Counted from the first letter of the stretch, positions 18,756 to 28,310 are shown. The stretch: 64,000 nt of DNA from Pseudomonas graminis (GCF_004364335.1 NZ_SOCR01000003.1:186001-250000); one strand, 5' to 3'. Numbers and translations: made by a program. The notes: generated from the sequence alone by a model not told the origin.

Positions 18756-18790
18756 AACGGTGTTCCTTGGTCGGGAGCGCCGTTTTTTTT
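18756..18790 (+). terminator. Rho-independent terminator after eda
   Basis: Stem AACGGTGTTCC/GGAGCGCCGTT (with G-T pairs) and an eight-T tail. A smaller GC hairpin (GCGCCCTTCGGGGCG, 18711-18725) lies upstream. The 18,625-18,968 gap holds these elements and the RNA candidate below, and no protein gene that I can support. Confidence 0.8.
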
Positions 18791-18817
18791 GCGTTGTTTA
18801 TACGCAATACATATGTA
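18789..18817 (+). promoter_or_regulatory. Candidate sigma-70 promoter of a small RNA
   Basis: TTGCGT (18789-18794), a 17-base spacer and TATGTA (18812-18817) give a plausible sigma-70 promoter directly after the eda terminator. The two hexamers are moderate matches. Confidence 0.35.
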
Positions 18818-18823
18818 CCGCAC

Positions 18824-18919
18824 AGGCAGTGGCTGGAGCGCTTATCTTTGCCGCTCCTTTGTAGTTCGTTTCTCGATGGATTTACGGCGTCTTCGTCATG
18901 AAGGCGCCGTCTTTTTTTC
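18824..18919 (+). ncRNA. Candidate small RNA of about 95 nt downstream of eda
   Basis: Between the candidate promoter and a second terminator (stem at 18884-18910 built on ACGGCGTCTT/AAGGCGCCGT, then a T7 tract) lies a short unit with an internal GGAGCG/CGCTCC hairpin (18834-18857 region). No open frame of note is present. Two terminators in tandem, with a promoter between them, are the argument; no known RNA family is recognised. Confidence 0.35.
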
Positions 18920-18968
18920 TACGGACTATCGAAGGCGTTGATCCCGGCGCCGCCTATTGAGGCAGACC

Positions 18969-20174
18969 TCAAGCCAGCGCGCGGAGTGCTGCCACCAACT
19001 GATCAACGTCCTTTGCCGACGTGGTGAATCCCGGTGTGATGCGAATGCACGTCCCGCAGGCCGAGCCTTCCCGCGTCACCGCAAAAATGCCGTGCTCATC
19101 GAGCAGGCGCTTGACCATGAGTTCCTGGTCCGCGTGACGGCTGAACCGAAATGAGGTGATCCCGCAATACAGTCGCGGGTCGTCCGGCGTCAGCACGTCG
19201 ATGCCTTCAATAGTGCGTGCGTGAGTGACCCACAGGTCCCGCAGATAGGCCAGGCGTGCGCCTTTGGCCGGTGCGCCGCCCATGGCGCGATGGTCGGCGA
19301 GCACTTTGGGCAGTGTCATCAGTGCCGGGATATTCGGCGTTCCGTAAGGCACGCGGCCGAGGATGTCGTCCGCACCGTAGCGTTCGTCTGCCATGTCGGG
19401 GTCGATGGCGCTCAGGCGTTCCTGCTTCACATAGATGAAGCCCAGGCTCAGCGGCGCGCCTATCCATTTCTGCAAATTGAAGCCGGCGAACGACACGCCA
19501 AGGTCGGCAAGCTCGAAATCGAGCAGGCCCAAGGCATGGGCGCCATCCAGAATCACTTCGATGCCGTGGGCCTTGGCCAGCTCGGCGATGGCCTTCACCG
19601 GCATCACCAGCCCGGTCCGTTGGGTGACGTAGGTCAGCGCCACCAACTTGAGTCGTGGGTGAGCGGCAAACGCTTCGCGGTAGGTCTGCAGCAACCCATC
19701 GTGGCTCGCCGGATGCTGATGAGTGACTTCGATCACTTCCACGCCGCGGTTCTTCGCCAGCCAGCGCATGCCGGTCTGCACGCTGTTGTAATCAAGGTCG
19801 CTGACCAGCACTTGGTCGCCAGCCGAGAGGCCGTTGTAGTTGCGGATCAGTGCTTGCACCGACTCCGACGCGGAGCGGGTGAGGGCGACTTCGCGGGTCG
19901 GCACGTTGAGCAGATCGGCGAGGTCGGCGCGAATGATCTCGCTGTCCTCGGTATCGAACTTTTGCCGCACATAGACCGAGTTGCTGCGATTGACGTAAGC
20001 GAGGTTTTGCTCGTAATCCCTGAGCGCTGCGCGGGTCATGCGGCCGAAATAGCCGTATTCGAAATTGACCGGCCCGGGCTCGACGTCGTATTGCGCCGCG
20101 ACCTGCTGCCAGAACGCTTCGTCCCGAGCCTGTTCATCCGCCCATTCCGTTATTGCGTATGCAGTGCTGTTCAT
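18969..20174 (-). CDS. Class V aminotransferase (isopenicillin-N-epimerase-like)
   Basis: A 401-residue PLP enzyme of fold type I. The cofactor aspartate is in VILDGAHALGLLD and the Schiff-base lysine is K236 in FAGFNLQKWIGAP. TRSASESVQALIRNYNGL forms the phosphate-binding start and FEYGYFGRMTRAALRDYEQN the N-terminal substrate region. The ATG at 20174 was chosen because it begins MNSTAYAITEWADEQ; upstream in-frame sequence to 20534 is an extension without family features. Members include epimerases, cysteine desulfurase-like enzymes and lyases, and the substrate cannot be assigned. It lies 29 bases downstream of a DUF3820 gene on the same strand. Confidence 0.8.
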   Translation of the reverse strand: MNSTAYAITEWADEQARDEAFWQQVAAQYDVEPGPVNFEYGYFGRMTRAALRDYEQNLAYVNRSNSVYVRQKFDTEDSEIIRADLADLLNVPTREVALTRSASESVQALIRNYNGLSAGDQVLVSDLDYNSVQTGMRWLAKNRGVEVIEVTHQHPASHDGLLQTYREAFAAHPRLKLVALTYVTQRTGLVMPVKAIAELAKAHGIEVILDGAHALGLLDFELADLGVSFAGFNLQKWIGAPLSLGFIYVKQERLSAIDPDMADERYGADDILGRVPYGTPNIPALMTLPKVLADHRAMGGAPAKGARLAYLRDLWVTHARTIEGIDVLTPDDPRLYCGITSFRFSRHADQELMVKRLLDEHGIFAVTREGSACGTCIRITPGFTTSAKDVDQLVAALRALA

Positions 20175-20203
20175 AAAGCGGCTCGCTTTTATCAATGGAC
20201 GTT

Positions 20204-20467
20204 TTAGTTGAAGCGTATGGGCGTTTTCGACGGGCCCGGCCGCAGCGGTTCGCGAGGTCGGGTGCGCAGAGGGTCCAACAATGCCGAGAGGCCGTTGTGA
20301 TCGATCTCGTGCATCAGTGCCAGCAGGCTGCCCAGCTCGCCTGCGGGAAAACCCTGTCGGGCAAACCAGTTCAGGTAGTCGCCCGGCAGATCTGCCAGCA
20401 ATCTCCCCTGATACTTGCCGAACGGCATTTCGCGCGTCACCAACAGCTTGAGTTTCTCCGGGTTCAT
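20204..20467 (-). CDS. DUF3820 family small protein
   Basis: An 87-residue protein. MPFGKYQGRLLADLPGDYLNWFARQGFPAGELGSLL is the hallmark of DUF3820, whose Pfam name is putative quorum-sensing-regulated virulence factor. The family fold is known but the biochemical role is not. The tail after residue 65 is basic and proline-rich. It precedes the aminotransferase on the same strand with a 29-base gap, so the two may be cotranscribed. The start ATG at 20467 was kept. Confidence 0.75.
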   Translation of the reverse strand: MNPEKLKLLVTREMPFGKYQGRLLADLPGDYLNWFARQGFPAGELGSLLALMHEIDHNGLSALLDPLRTRPREPLRPGPSKTPIRFN

Positions 20468-20617
20468 CCAATAACCGCTTATCCGTTCGAGTGAACTTGA
20501 AAGATACGTGCATTCTGCAATTGCGCAAACACACAGATCATGCAGAAAGCGCGGCGCGACTGTCGCTTGATATTCTTAACTCATTGAAAAATATGGATAT
20601 TTATTATCGGCAAAAGC

Positions 20618-20633
20618 TGGCATGCACAGTGCA
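20618..20633 (+). promoter_or_regulatory. Candidate sigma-54 promoter
   Basis: TGGCATGCACAGTGCA matches TGGCACG-N4-TTGCW at 14 of 16 scored or free positions, with the invariant GG and GC exactly ten bases apart. It lies 67 bases before the start of the PA2169-type gene. Confidence 0.4.
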
Positions 20634-20699
20634 ATATCTACCTCATCGAGTGTTTCGTTAACCAAACCTTTGATAAACCTGCCAGAAAGGAACCGCAAA

Positions 20700-21173
20700 A
20701 TGTCGGATATCAACAAAGAAGCCATCTCTATTCTGAATGACTTGATCGAGACCAGCATTGACGGTGAGAAAGGTTTTCACACTGCTGCTGAAGACGCCAA
20801 GAACCCTGAAATCAAGGCCTACCTGCTTTCCCGCTCTTCTGGCTGCAAGACCTCTGTAGCCGAGCTGCAAGCTGAAGTACGCGCACTGGGCGGCGATCCC
20901 GAAGACTCTTCCAGCATTGCTGGCGGCGCACACCGTCTGTGGGTCAACCTGAAAAGCGCCTTGAGCGGCAAGAACGACGAAGCCGTCCTGAATGAAGTCG
21001 AAAGCGGTGAAGATCACGCGCTGAAGGCTTACAAAAAGGCCGCTCAGGAAGCTACCGAGAAGAACCTGCCAGTCAACGTCACTTCCCTGATTCAGCGTCA
21101 GCTGCAGGGCGTGCAAGCGAACCACGACAAGGTCAAAGCCCTGCGTGATACCGTTCGTGCTGCCAACAAGTAA
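20700..21173 (+). CDS. PA2169-type four-helix-bundle protein (DUF2383)
   Basis: A 157-residue, all-helical, ferritin-like protein of the PA2169/DUF2383 group; members are often induced by stress or low oxygen, but their function is unsettled. The N-terminal helix pair SDINKEAISILNDLIETSIDGEKGF and ESGEDHALKAYKKAAQEA contain the glutamate and histidine positions typical of the fold. The ATG at 20700 follows AAAGGA and was preferred to 20622. The gene stands alone between a possible sigma-54 promoter and a strong terminator. Its codon use favours highly expressed genes. Confidence 0.8.
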   Translation: MSDINKEAISILNDLIETSIDGEKGFHTAAEDAKNPEIKAYLLSRSSGCKTSVAELQAEVRALGGDPEDSSSIAGGAHRLWVNLKSALSGKNDEAVLNEVESGEDHALKAYKKAAQEATEKNLPVNVTSLIQRQLQGVQANHDKVKALRDTVRAANK

Positions 21174-21189
21174 TTCGCAGTAGCTCTGA

Positions 21190-21217
21190 AAAACGCCAGC
21201 CAGTCTGGCGTTTTTTT
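21190..21217. terminator. Bidirectional terminator between convergent genes
   Basis: AAACGCCAG/CTGGCGTTT stem with A and T tracts on both sides. It ends the PA2169-type gene on the plus strand and can serve the diguanylate cyclase gene on the minus strand. Confidence 0.85.
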
Positions 21218-22745
21218 ATTTCTGCAGTCCGGCAGAGGGCGTCGCGTATGGTTCGACTTCCACGCGATTCCTGCCATTTTTCTTGGCACGGTACAGGGCA
21301 CGATCTGCAGCATGAAACAGCAGTTCGGGCTGATCGTGGGTTACCGGCAGATGCGTGGCGATGCCGATGCTTACGGTGATGGGCACTGTGTCCTCGGCAA
21401 AGAGCGGAAGCGCTTCGATTGCCTGACGCAGCTTTTCTGCAATGACACAGGCACCTGCCTTGTCGGTTTCCGGAAGCACTACCATGAACTCTTCACCGCC
21501 ATACCGGGCGGCGAGGTCACCTGGCCTGCGGATGCTGGCGGCCAGCGTCTGGGCAACGCTGCGCAAGGCGACGTCGCCGCCATGATGTCCGTGCCGGTCA
21601 TTGAAGGCCTTGAAGTGGTCGACGTCGATCATCAGTAGGGCAAGAGGCTTGCCCGAACGCATGCCGCGCGCCCATTCCTGCTTGAGCACCTGATCCAGCC
21701 TGCGCCGATTGGCCAGGCCGGTCAGCCCGTCTGTGGAGGCCAGCCCCGCCAGTTCGCGCTCGGCGTTCTGGCGCAGGCGCAGCTGGCGGCCCAACAGCCA
21801 GGACAGCAAAAGGATCCCAATGCACAGCAAGCCGGTTGCGCCCGCCACCAGCAACGCATTGCGTTTCCATACGGCATAGACGTCATCCCGCGATTGAGCC
21901 ACCACGACGATCAATGGCAAGTCACCCACCCGTGAGAAGGTGTAAAGCCGCTGAGCACCGTCGAGCTCGGATACCGCCGCAAAGCTGCCGTTGACTTCTT
22001 GCAGGATGCGTTTGAAGTTGGGCCGCATGCTGAAGTTCTGGCCGATGAAGGTCCGGTTGTTGTCATCGGGTTGCCGGGCCAGCATCACGCCATCCGCGCT
22101 GAGCAGGTTGACGGTGCTGGTGGGACCGATGTCCAGAGTGCGAAACAGTTGGTCGAAGTACGACAGGCGCATTGATGCACTGGCAATGCCGACAAACTGA
22201 CCATTGTCGGAGGGGAGGCGGCGACTGAAGCTGATGCACAGGTCCTTGAAGCCCCAGCGCGACAGGAAGGGCCCGTCGACCACCAGCGCCAGCGAGCCGC
22301 TGTCCCGATGTTCCTGAAACCCCGGCCGATCGGAAAAGTTGTCCTGCCGCGGCGTCAACGAGGTGGAGTCGGCGACGATGCGCCCGGTGTCATCGAGCAG
22401 CACCAGGTCGCCCTTGTAAGGCGCCGCCGTGGCCCGGTCGAAGAGAACCAGCTGCCGTAACTCCGGCGAGATCGTCATGACATCGGGGCGTCGCCATGCA
22501 GCGATCAGGCCCTGAAGAGAGGTGTCGTACAGCTCGGCGTTACGCTGCACGTCAGCGTCGATCAGCTGCACCACATTGTTGGCCGAGCGCACTGCAGCTT
22601 CGTTGGCGGTGTCCAGCTCCCGAAACAGCAACCAGGTCACGATGGCGAGGATGGCTGCCACCGCCACGGCGCTGCCCAGCATCAGCATCTTCTCGGAACC
22701 TGATCTGATCCCGGGTGAAAATGGAGGCATGGCTGTCAGTGGCAT
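21216..22745 (-). CDS. Membrane diguanylate cyclase with periplasmic Cache sensor
   Basis: A 509-residue enzyme making cyclic di-GMP. A membrane helix lies near residues 20-42, a periplasmic dCache-like sensor at about 45-290 and a second helix near 300-325. The GGDEF domain (about 345-500) contains LTGLANRR, the active-site GGEEF in YGGEEFMVVLP, and the inhibitory RxxD site (RPGD) five residues before it, so activity and product inhibition both look intact. The start ATG at 22745 has a weak AGAGATGA upstream. The sensed signal is unknown; Cache domains in this position usually bind amino acids or small carboxylates. Confidence 0.93.
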   Translation of the reverse strand: MPLTAMPPFSPGIRSGSEKMLMLGSAVAVAAILAIVTWLLFRELDTANEAAVRSANNVVQLIDADVQRNAELYDTSLQGLIAAWRRPDVMTISPELRQLVLFDRATAAPYKGDLVLLDDTGRIVADSTSLTPRQDNFSDRPGFQEHRDSGSLALVVDGPFLSRWGFKDLCISFSRRLPSDNGQFVGIASASMRLSYFDQLFRTLDIGPTSTVNLLSADGVMLARQPDDNNRTFIGQNFSMRPNFKRILQEVNGSFAAVSELDGAQRLYTFSRVGDLPLIVVVAQSRDDVYAVWKRNALLVAGATGLLCIGILLLSWLLGRQLRLRQNAERELAGLASTDGLTGLANRRRLDQVLKQEWARGMRSGKPLALLMIDVDHFKAFNDRHGHHGGDVALRSVAQTLAASIRRPGDLAARYGGEEFMVVLPETDKAGACVIAEKLRQAIEALPLFAEDTVPITVSIGIATHLPVTHDQPELLFHAADRALYRAKKNGRNRVEVEPYATPSAGLQK

Positions 22746-22790
22746 CGATCATCTCTGACGGGGAATGGAGGCGTCGTGCAGCCCTGGGGC

Positions 22791-23063
22791 TTATTCGCCT
22801 TCGTCAAACTTGTTGTTGATCAGTTCGACCAGTCCCGCCAGCGCGGCATCGGCGTCCTCACCTTCAGTGGCCAGGTGGATCAGGGTGCCCTTGCCGGCAG
22901 CCAGCATCATGACGGCCATGATGCTTTTGCCATCGACCATGGTTTCCGGCGTGCGGCCGACCCTGATCTGACACGGGTACTTGCCGGCGACACCTACGAA
23001 CTTGGCGGCGGCCCGGGCGTGCAGACCCAGCTTGTTGATGATGGTGATTTCTAGAGCGGGCAT
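22791..23063 (-). CDS. ptsO: Nitrogen PTS phosphocarrier protein NPr
   Basis: A 90-residue HPr-like protein that passes phosphate from PtsP (EI-Ntr) to PtsN. The phospho-accepting histidine is H15 in NKLGLHARAAAKFV; the region around S47 (VDGKSIMAVMML) aligns with the HPr regulatory serine segment. It lies 16 bases after rapZ on the same strand, at the end of the rpoN-hpf-ptsN-rapZ-ptsO cluster. It acts in regulation rather than sugar import; PtsP is not in this window. Confidence 0.95.
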   Translation of the reverse strand: MPALEITIINKLGLHARAAAKFVGVAGKYPCQIRVGRTPETMVDGKSIMAVMMLAAGKGTLIHLATEGEDADAALAGLVELINNKFDEGE

Positions 23064-23079
23064 CGCGATGGAGGTCCTT

Positions 23080-23937
23080 TCAGCTTAGGTCGCGGTGGCG
23101 GACCTGAACATTCTTGAGCGATTGCTGCAGCACCTGACCCAGACGTTCGGTCAGGTAGACGGAGCGGTGGTGCCCGCCGGTGCAGCCAATGGCAATAGTG
23201 ACGTAGGCGCGGTTGCTGGCGGCGAAGCGCGGCAACCACTTATTAAGGTACGAAAAGATGTCCTGGAACATCTCTTCGACGTCCGGTTGCGCCGCGAGGT
23301 ACTCGGCAACCGGCTTGTCGAGGCCCGACTGCTCGCGCAACTCGGGTTTCCAGTACGGGTTGGGCAGGCAGCGCACGTCGAACACCAGGTCGGCGTCCAC
23401 GGGCATGCCTCGCTTGAAGCCGAAGGATTCGATGAGGAAGGCAGTGCCCGGCTCGGGTTTGTTCAGCAGGCGCAATTTGAGGATGTCGCGCAGCTGATAG
23501 AGATTCAGGTGCGTGGTGTCGACGGTCAGATCCGCCAGGTCGATGATCGGGCCGAGCAGCGTCTTCTCGTCACGAATCGCTTCGGCCAGCGAGCGTGTTG
23601 CCGTGCTCAGCGGGTGACGACGGCGGGTCTCGGAAAAGCGCTTGAGCAGGGTAGATTCATCGGCATCGAGAAACAGCACGTCGCACTGGATGTGGCGGGC
23701 GCGAACTTCGGCGAGCATGCGCGGGAATCGTGTCAGGTGACTGGGCAGGTTGCGTGCGTCGATCGAGACCGCCAGCAGGGGCTCAGCCAGCTCGGTGTTG
23801 ATCAGCGCGCGCTCGGCCAGTTCCGGGAGCAGGCCGGCGGGCAGGTTGTCGACGCAGTAGAAGCCGCTGTCTTCAAGGACATCGAGGGCCGTGCTCTTGC
23901 CGGAGCCGGAGCGGCCGCTGACGATGATCATGCGCAT
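23080..23937 (-). CDS. rapZ: RNase adapter protein RapZ
   Basis: A 285-residue nucleotide-binding RNA adaptor. Walker A is GRSGSGKST at residues 8-16. The C-terminal domain carries ERLGQ and the [19 protein letters not shown] motif conserved in RapZ/YvcJ proteins. In enterobacteria RapZ guides RNase E to a small RNA controlling glucosamine-6-phosphate synthase and senses glucosamine-6-phosphate; the pseudomonad role is inferred. Two bases separate the ptsN stop from its ATG. The name reflects homology only. Confidence 0.94.
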   Translation of the reverse strand: MRMIIVSGRSGSGKSTALDVLEDSGFYCVDNLPAGLLPELAERALINTELAEPLLAVSIDARNLPSHLTRFPRMLAEVRARHIQCDVLFLDADESTLLKRFSETRRRHPLSTATRSLAEAIRDEKTLLGPIIDLADLTVDTTHLNLYQLRDILKLRLLNKPEPGTAFLIESFGFKRGMPVDADLVFDVRCLPNPYWKPELREQSGLDKPVAEYLAAQPDVEEMFQDIFSYLNKWLPRFAASNRAYVTIAIGCTGGHHRSVYLTERLGQVLQQSLKNVQVRHRDLS

Positions 23938-23939
23938 GG

Positions 23940-24404
23940 TCAGTGACCGTTCTGGACGTCGATCACGACGTTGTAGAGCTCTTCAGCGGTTTTGGCACCG
24001 CGCAGCCGCTTACGCACCTCGGCCTGATCAAGCATGCTGGCGATCTGGCGCAGCAGCTCGAGGTGAGCATCGGTCGCCGCTTCCGGGACCAGCAGCACGA
24101 ACAGCAGGTCAACCGGTGCGCCGTCGATGGCGTCGAAATCGATGGGTTTTTCGAGATGCAGCACGGCACTGACAGGCGTTGAACAGCCCTTCAGACGGCA
24201 GTGGGGAATGGCGATGCCATTACCGAATCCGGTAGAGCCGAGTTTTTCACGGGCAATAAAACTTTCAAACACCACCTGCTCATCCAGACCAGGCACTTGT
24301 TTGCTGATCATGTTGGCGATGTTTTGGAGTACGGCTTTTTTGCTGCCGCCTGGCACGTTCACGAGTGAACGGCCAGGGGTCAGGATATTTTCAAGTCGGA
24401 TCAT
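23940..24404 (-). CDS. ptsN: Nitrogen PTS EIIA component PtsN
   Basis: A 154-residue EIIA-Ntr protein that receives phosphate from NPr on H68 ([13 protein letters not shown]). The family core [18 protein letters not shown] precedes it. Its phosphorylation state influences potassium transport, pyruvate dehydrogenase and carbon/nitrogen balance in pseudomonads. The gene lies 12 bases after hpf and is tightly linked to rapZ, so the block is probably one transcription unit with rpoN. Confidence 0.95.
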   Translation of the reverse strand: MIRLENILTPGRSLVNVPGGSKKAVLQNIANMISKQVPGLDEQVVFESFIAREKLGSTGFGNGIAIPHCRLKGCSTPVSAVLHLEKPIDFDAIDGAPVDLLFVLLVPEAATDAHLELLRQIASMLDQAEVRKRLRGAKTAEELYNVVIDVQNGH

Positions 24405-24416
24405 GAGTGGGGAGTG

Positions 24417-24725
24417 TCAGCGAGCAGTCGCACCTTGCAGCAGACTTTGCTGTTTTTCCTTATGTTTTTTGAGTTGGCGGTCAAGCTTGTCGGCAAGCAG
24501 GTCAATGGCTGCATACATGTCGTCGTGTTCGGCGTTGGCAACCACTTCAGCGCCAGGAACGTGCAGGGTGGCTTCGATTTTCTGCTTGAGCTTCTCGACC
24601 TCCATCGTGACCTGCACATTCGTGATCTTGTCAAAGTGGCGCTCCAATCGGGCGAGCTTCTCGCCGATGTAGGTACGCAGAGGTTCGGTCACTTCCAGCT
24701 GGTGTCCACTGATGTTGACTTGCAT
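24417..24725 (-). CDS. hpf: Ribosome hibernation promoting factor
   Basis: A 102-residue short-form HPF/RaiA-family protein that binds the 30S decoding centre and supports 100S dimer formation in stationary phase. Sequence begins MQVNISGHQLEVTEPLRTYI and contains the conserved basic helix ADKLDRQLKKHKEKQQ. The ATG at 24725 was chosen because AAGGAGA sits at ideal spacing; an earlier in-frame start at 24752 adds nine unrelated residues. It lies between rpoN and ptsN, and a nested hairpin occupies the rpoN-hpf spacer. Confidence 0.95.
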   Translation of the reverse strand: MQVNISGHQLEVTEPLRTYIGEKLARLERHFDKITNVQVTMEVEKLKQKIEATLHVPGAEVVANAEHDDMYAAIDLLADKLDRQLKKHKEKQQSLLQGATAR

Positions 24726-24743
24726 ACAGCTTCTCCTTCGTTG

Positions 24744-24781
24744 CCAGTGCATTAAGAGGCAGGCGTAATGCCTGCCACTGG
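24744..24781 (-). other. Nested hairpin between rpoN and hpf
   Basis: Outer arms CCAGTG/CACTGG enclose an inner GGCAGGC/GCCTGCC stem. On the minus-strand transcript the structure lies 19-56 bases before the hpf ATG. It has no T tract, so it is more likely an RNA-stability or processing element than a terminator. Confidence 0.4.
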
Positions 24782-24801
24782 AACGCTTTGACGCGTGACC
24801 T

Positions 24802-26295
24802 CTACATCAGTCGCTTGCGTTCGCTGGACGGCGAAATCCCAAGGGATTCGCGGTACTTGGCGACTGTGCGACGGGCCACTTGAATGCCTTGTGCTTCCAG
24901 TAAACCAGCGATCTTGCTGTCACTCAACGGCTTTTTCTGATTTTCCGCAGCGACCAGTTTTTTGATGATCGCGCGAATCGCCGTGGACGAGCATTCGCCG
25001 CCTTCGGAGGTGCTGACGTGGCTGGAAAAGAAATATTTGAGTTCGTATATCCCGCGCGGCGTGTGCATGAACTTTTGCGTGGTCACCCGTGAAATCGTCG
25101 ATTCATGCATGCCGACTGCTTCAGCGATGTCATGCAGAACCAGCGGCTTCATGGCCTCGTCGCCGTACTCAAGGAAGCCGCGCTGGTGTTCAACGATTTG
25201 CGTCGCCACCTTCATCAGCGTCTCGTTACGGCTCTGCAGGCTCTTGATGAACCAGCGAGCTTCCTGCAGCTGATTGCGCATAAAGGTGTTGTCGGCGCTG
25301 GTATCGGCGCGACGCACGAACCCTGCGTACTGGGGGTTGACTCGCAGGCGCGGCACGGATTCCTGGTTCAGCTCCACCAGCCAGCGCTCGTTGTCCTTGC
25401 GCACGATGACGTCAGGTACGACGTATTCGGCTTCGCTGGACTCGATCTGCGAGCCGGGGCGCGGGTTGAGGCTCTGGACCAGTTCGATGACCTGACGGAG
25501 GTCGTCTTCCTTGAGCTTCATGCGGCGCATCAGTTGCGCGTAGTCTCGGCTGCCCAACAGATCGATGTAGTCACTGACCAGCTTCTGCGCTTCCGCCAGC
25601 CACTTGGTTTTGGCGGGCAACTGGCGAAGTTGCAGCAGCAGGCATTCGCTCAGGTTGCGAGCGCCAATGCCGGCAGGCTCGAACTGCTGAATGCGGTGCA
25701 GAACGGCTTCGATTTCGTCCAGCTCGATATCGAGCTCGGGATCGAAGGCGTCGAGCATTTCTTCGAGTGTTTCGTCGAGGTAGCCCTGGTTGTTGATGCA
25801 GTCGATCAGGGTTACGGCGATCAGGCGATCGGTGTCCGACATTGGTGCCAGATTCAATTGCCAGAGCAGGTGACTTTGCAGGCTCTCGCCAACGGAGGTG
25901 CGGGTGGTGAAATCCCACTCGTCATCGTCGTTGCTTGGCAGGCTGCTGGCGCTGGTTTGATAGACGTCTTCCCACGCGGTGTCGACGGGCAGCTCGTTGG
26001 GGATGCGCTCGTTCCAGTCGCCCTCATCCAGATTGTCGACGGTAGGCGCCGATTCCTGGTAGGTGGGTTCCTGAACATCAGCGTTGGGCTTTTGCTCTAC
26101 GTTATCCGCCAGGGGGTCGGCATTGTCGAAATCGTCGCCTTCCTCCTGCCGTTCCAGCATCGGGTTCGACTCCAGCGCCTCCTGAATCTCTTGTTGGAGA
26201 TCCAGTGTCGACAACTGAAGCAAGCGGATTGCCTGTTGCAGCTGAGGCGTCATCGTCAGCTGCTGGCCCATTCTCAAGACTAGCGAAGGTTTCAT
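24802..26295 (-). CDS. rpoN: RNA polymerase sigma-54 factor
   Basis: A 497-residue sigma factor for enhancer-dependent promoters controlling nitrogen, motility and many stress functions. Region I (about 1-50) begins [20 protein letters not shown]. An acidic region II follows, then the core-binding region, and the C-terminal DNA-binding region ends with the RpoN box [10 protein letters not shown] about 20 residues before the stop. The ATG at 26295 gives the usual length; an in-frame start at 26337 adds 14 residues. lptB precedes it on the same strand, as in other Gammaproteobacteria. Confidence 0.97.
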   Translation of the reverse strand: MKPSLVLRMGQQLTMTPQLQQAIRLLQLSTLDLQQEIQEALESNPMLERQEEGDDFDNADPLADNVEQKPNADVQEPTYQESAPTVDNLDEGDWNERIPNELPVDTAWEDVYQTSASSLPSNDDDEWDFTTRTSVGESLQSHLLWQLNLAPMSDTDRLIAVTLIDCINNQGYLDETLEEMLDAFDPELDIELDEIEAVLHRIQQFEPAGIGARNLSECLLLQLRQLPAKTKWLAEAQKLVSDYIDLLGSRDYAQLMRRMKLKEDDLRQVIELVQSLNPRPGSQIESSEAEYVVPDVIVRKDNERWLVELNQESVPRLRVNPQYAGFVRRADTSADNTFMRNQLQEARWFIKSLQSRNETLMKVATQIVEHQRGFLEYGDEAMKPLVLHDIAEAVGMHESTISRVTTQKFMHTPRGIYELKYFFSSHVSTSEGGECSSTAIRAIIKKLVAAENQKKPLSDSKIAGLLEAQGIQVARRTVAKYRESLGISPSSERKRLM

Positions 26296-26483
26296 GGCAG
26301 GGCTTAACACCTTATTCGCCGGCGCACTGCGCGCCATTTACTAGCAGGGCGCCGAGGGCACCAACTTAAGCAAATTATATGCCTGAACCTGGAGGGTTTG
26401 CCTAGAGTGTGATGACAATTAAAAACGAGGTCGGCGGTGGCGCACGTTGCGGGGTACCGCACAACCTCATGTCATCACTGCGG

Positions 26484-27208
<725 letters not shown>

Positions 27209-27209
<1 letters not shown>

Positions 27210-27751
27210 TACTGGGCCTTCTGCTGGTCGGTTTTCTTTTTCGGCTGGATGACCATGTCGATGCGAGGGCGAGGCGCGGTGACCTTGGTGCCATTGGCGC
27301 GGCCAGCGTTCACGACCTGCTTGACGGTGTCGTAGACGATTTTCTCGCCTTCGGACGTGTTGCCGTCGTTAACCACTTTGGCCTTGTCGATCAGCACGAT
27401 GCGGTTCTGGGCTGCGAAGTACTGGATGGTGACACCCCAGGCCTGAACGATCGGCTTGTCCACCGATGGCTTCTGCTCGTAATAGGCCAGGTTGCCCACG
27501 GACGTGAACACGTCCACGTCGCCTTGGGGTGTACGGGTGATGGTCACGGTGTTGCCGGTGATCTTCATCGTGCCCTGGGTGATGATGACATTGCCTTTGT
27601 AAGTGGCGATGCCCTGCTTGTCGTCCAGCTGCGCGTCATCCGACTGGATGTGGATGGGTTGATCGCGATCCGTCGGCAGAGACCAGGCGCTCGCGCTTCC
27701 CAGTGCTGCGCCCAGGCCGAGCAAAAAAGGAAGGGTTTTAACGAGCCTCAT
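27209..27751 (-). CDS. lptA: Periplasmic LPS transport protein LptA
   Basis: A 180-residue OstA-fold bridge protein that carries LPS across the periplasm between LptC and LptDE. The signal peptide is [20 protein letters not shown] with cleavage near SAWS. The mature part starts [20 protein letters not shown], and the beta-jellyroll follows. The tail is lysine-rich ([13 protein letters not shown]). It overlaps lptC by 14 bases and lptB by one. Confidence 0.94.
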
Positions 27752-28310
27752 ACTGTCCTCTTACGTTGGATAGCAGGTTCATCCTGCTTTCTTTCAGATA
27801 CGCTTTCATACCCGTGCCGGTCGTTACACCGCCAAGGCCGTCGATTCTAACGGGTTGGGCAGTCTCCGCATATTGCTTCTGCGGGAATACAGTCATGCGG
27901 CTGCTGGTGATGATGGTGGTGCGGTTCTTTTCGTCAGTGCGGTTGATGCGCACCGAGTCGATCAGCTCGACATGATCGCCCCCCGGCGACACCTCGGCGC
28001 GAACGCTCTGCACGTGCCACGGGAAGGTCGAACCTCGATACATCTGCAGTACCGGCGTGGTCATCAGGGTGACGTCGGTGGCTTTCAAGTGCTCGACCTT
28101 GTCGGCGGTCATGTCGTACTGCATGGACCCGTCAGGCAGGTACTGAATGCTGTGGGCGTTGGTCGCGTAGTAATCGACAGCGCTTTCATCCACGGCAGCC
28201 TTGGGTTGATCCAGAAAGCTTTCCGGACTGATGTTCCAGTAGCCGACCGCTGCCAGCAGCAGTGCCAGCACACCGAACAGCAGAAACGTACGAAACTTTT
28301 TGCTCAGCAT
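27738..28310 (-). CDS. lptC: LPS export protein LptC
   Basis: A 190-residue bitopic inner-membrane protein that passes LPS from LptB2FG to LptA. One N-terminal helix is visible (FLLFGVLALLLAAVGYWNI, residues 10-28), then a periplasmic OstA-like domain with YLPDGSMQYDMTADKVEHL. The start ATG at 28310 has MLSKKFRTFLL. It follows kdsC by ten bases on the same strand. Confidence 0.93.
   Translation of the reverse strand: MLSKKFRTFLLFGVLALLLAAVGYWNISPESFLDQPKAAVDESAVDYYATNAHSIQYLPDGSMQYDMTADKVEHLKATDVTLMTTPVLQMYRGSTFPWHVQSVRAEVSPGGDHVELIDSVRINRTDEKNRTTIITSSRMTVFPQKQYAETAQPVRIDGLGGVTTGTGMKAYLKESRMNLLSNVRGQYEAR

Noticed and set aside
23095-23946. A 283-codon plus-strand open frame opposite rapZ
   Set aside because: It is antisense to rapZ and shows no family motif.
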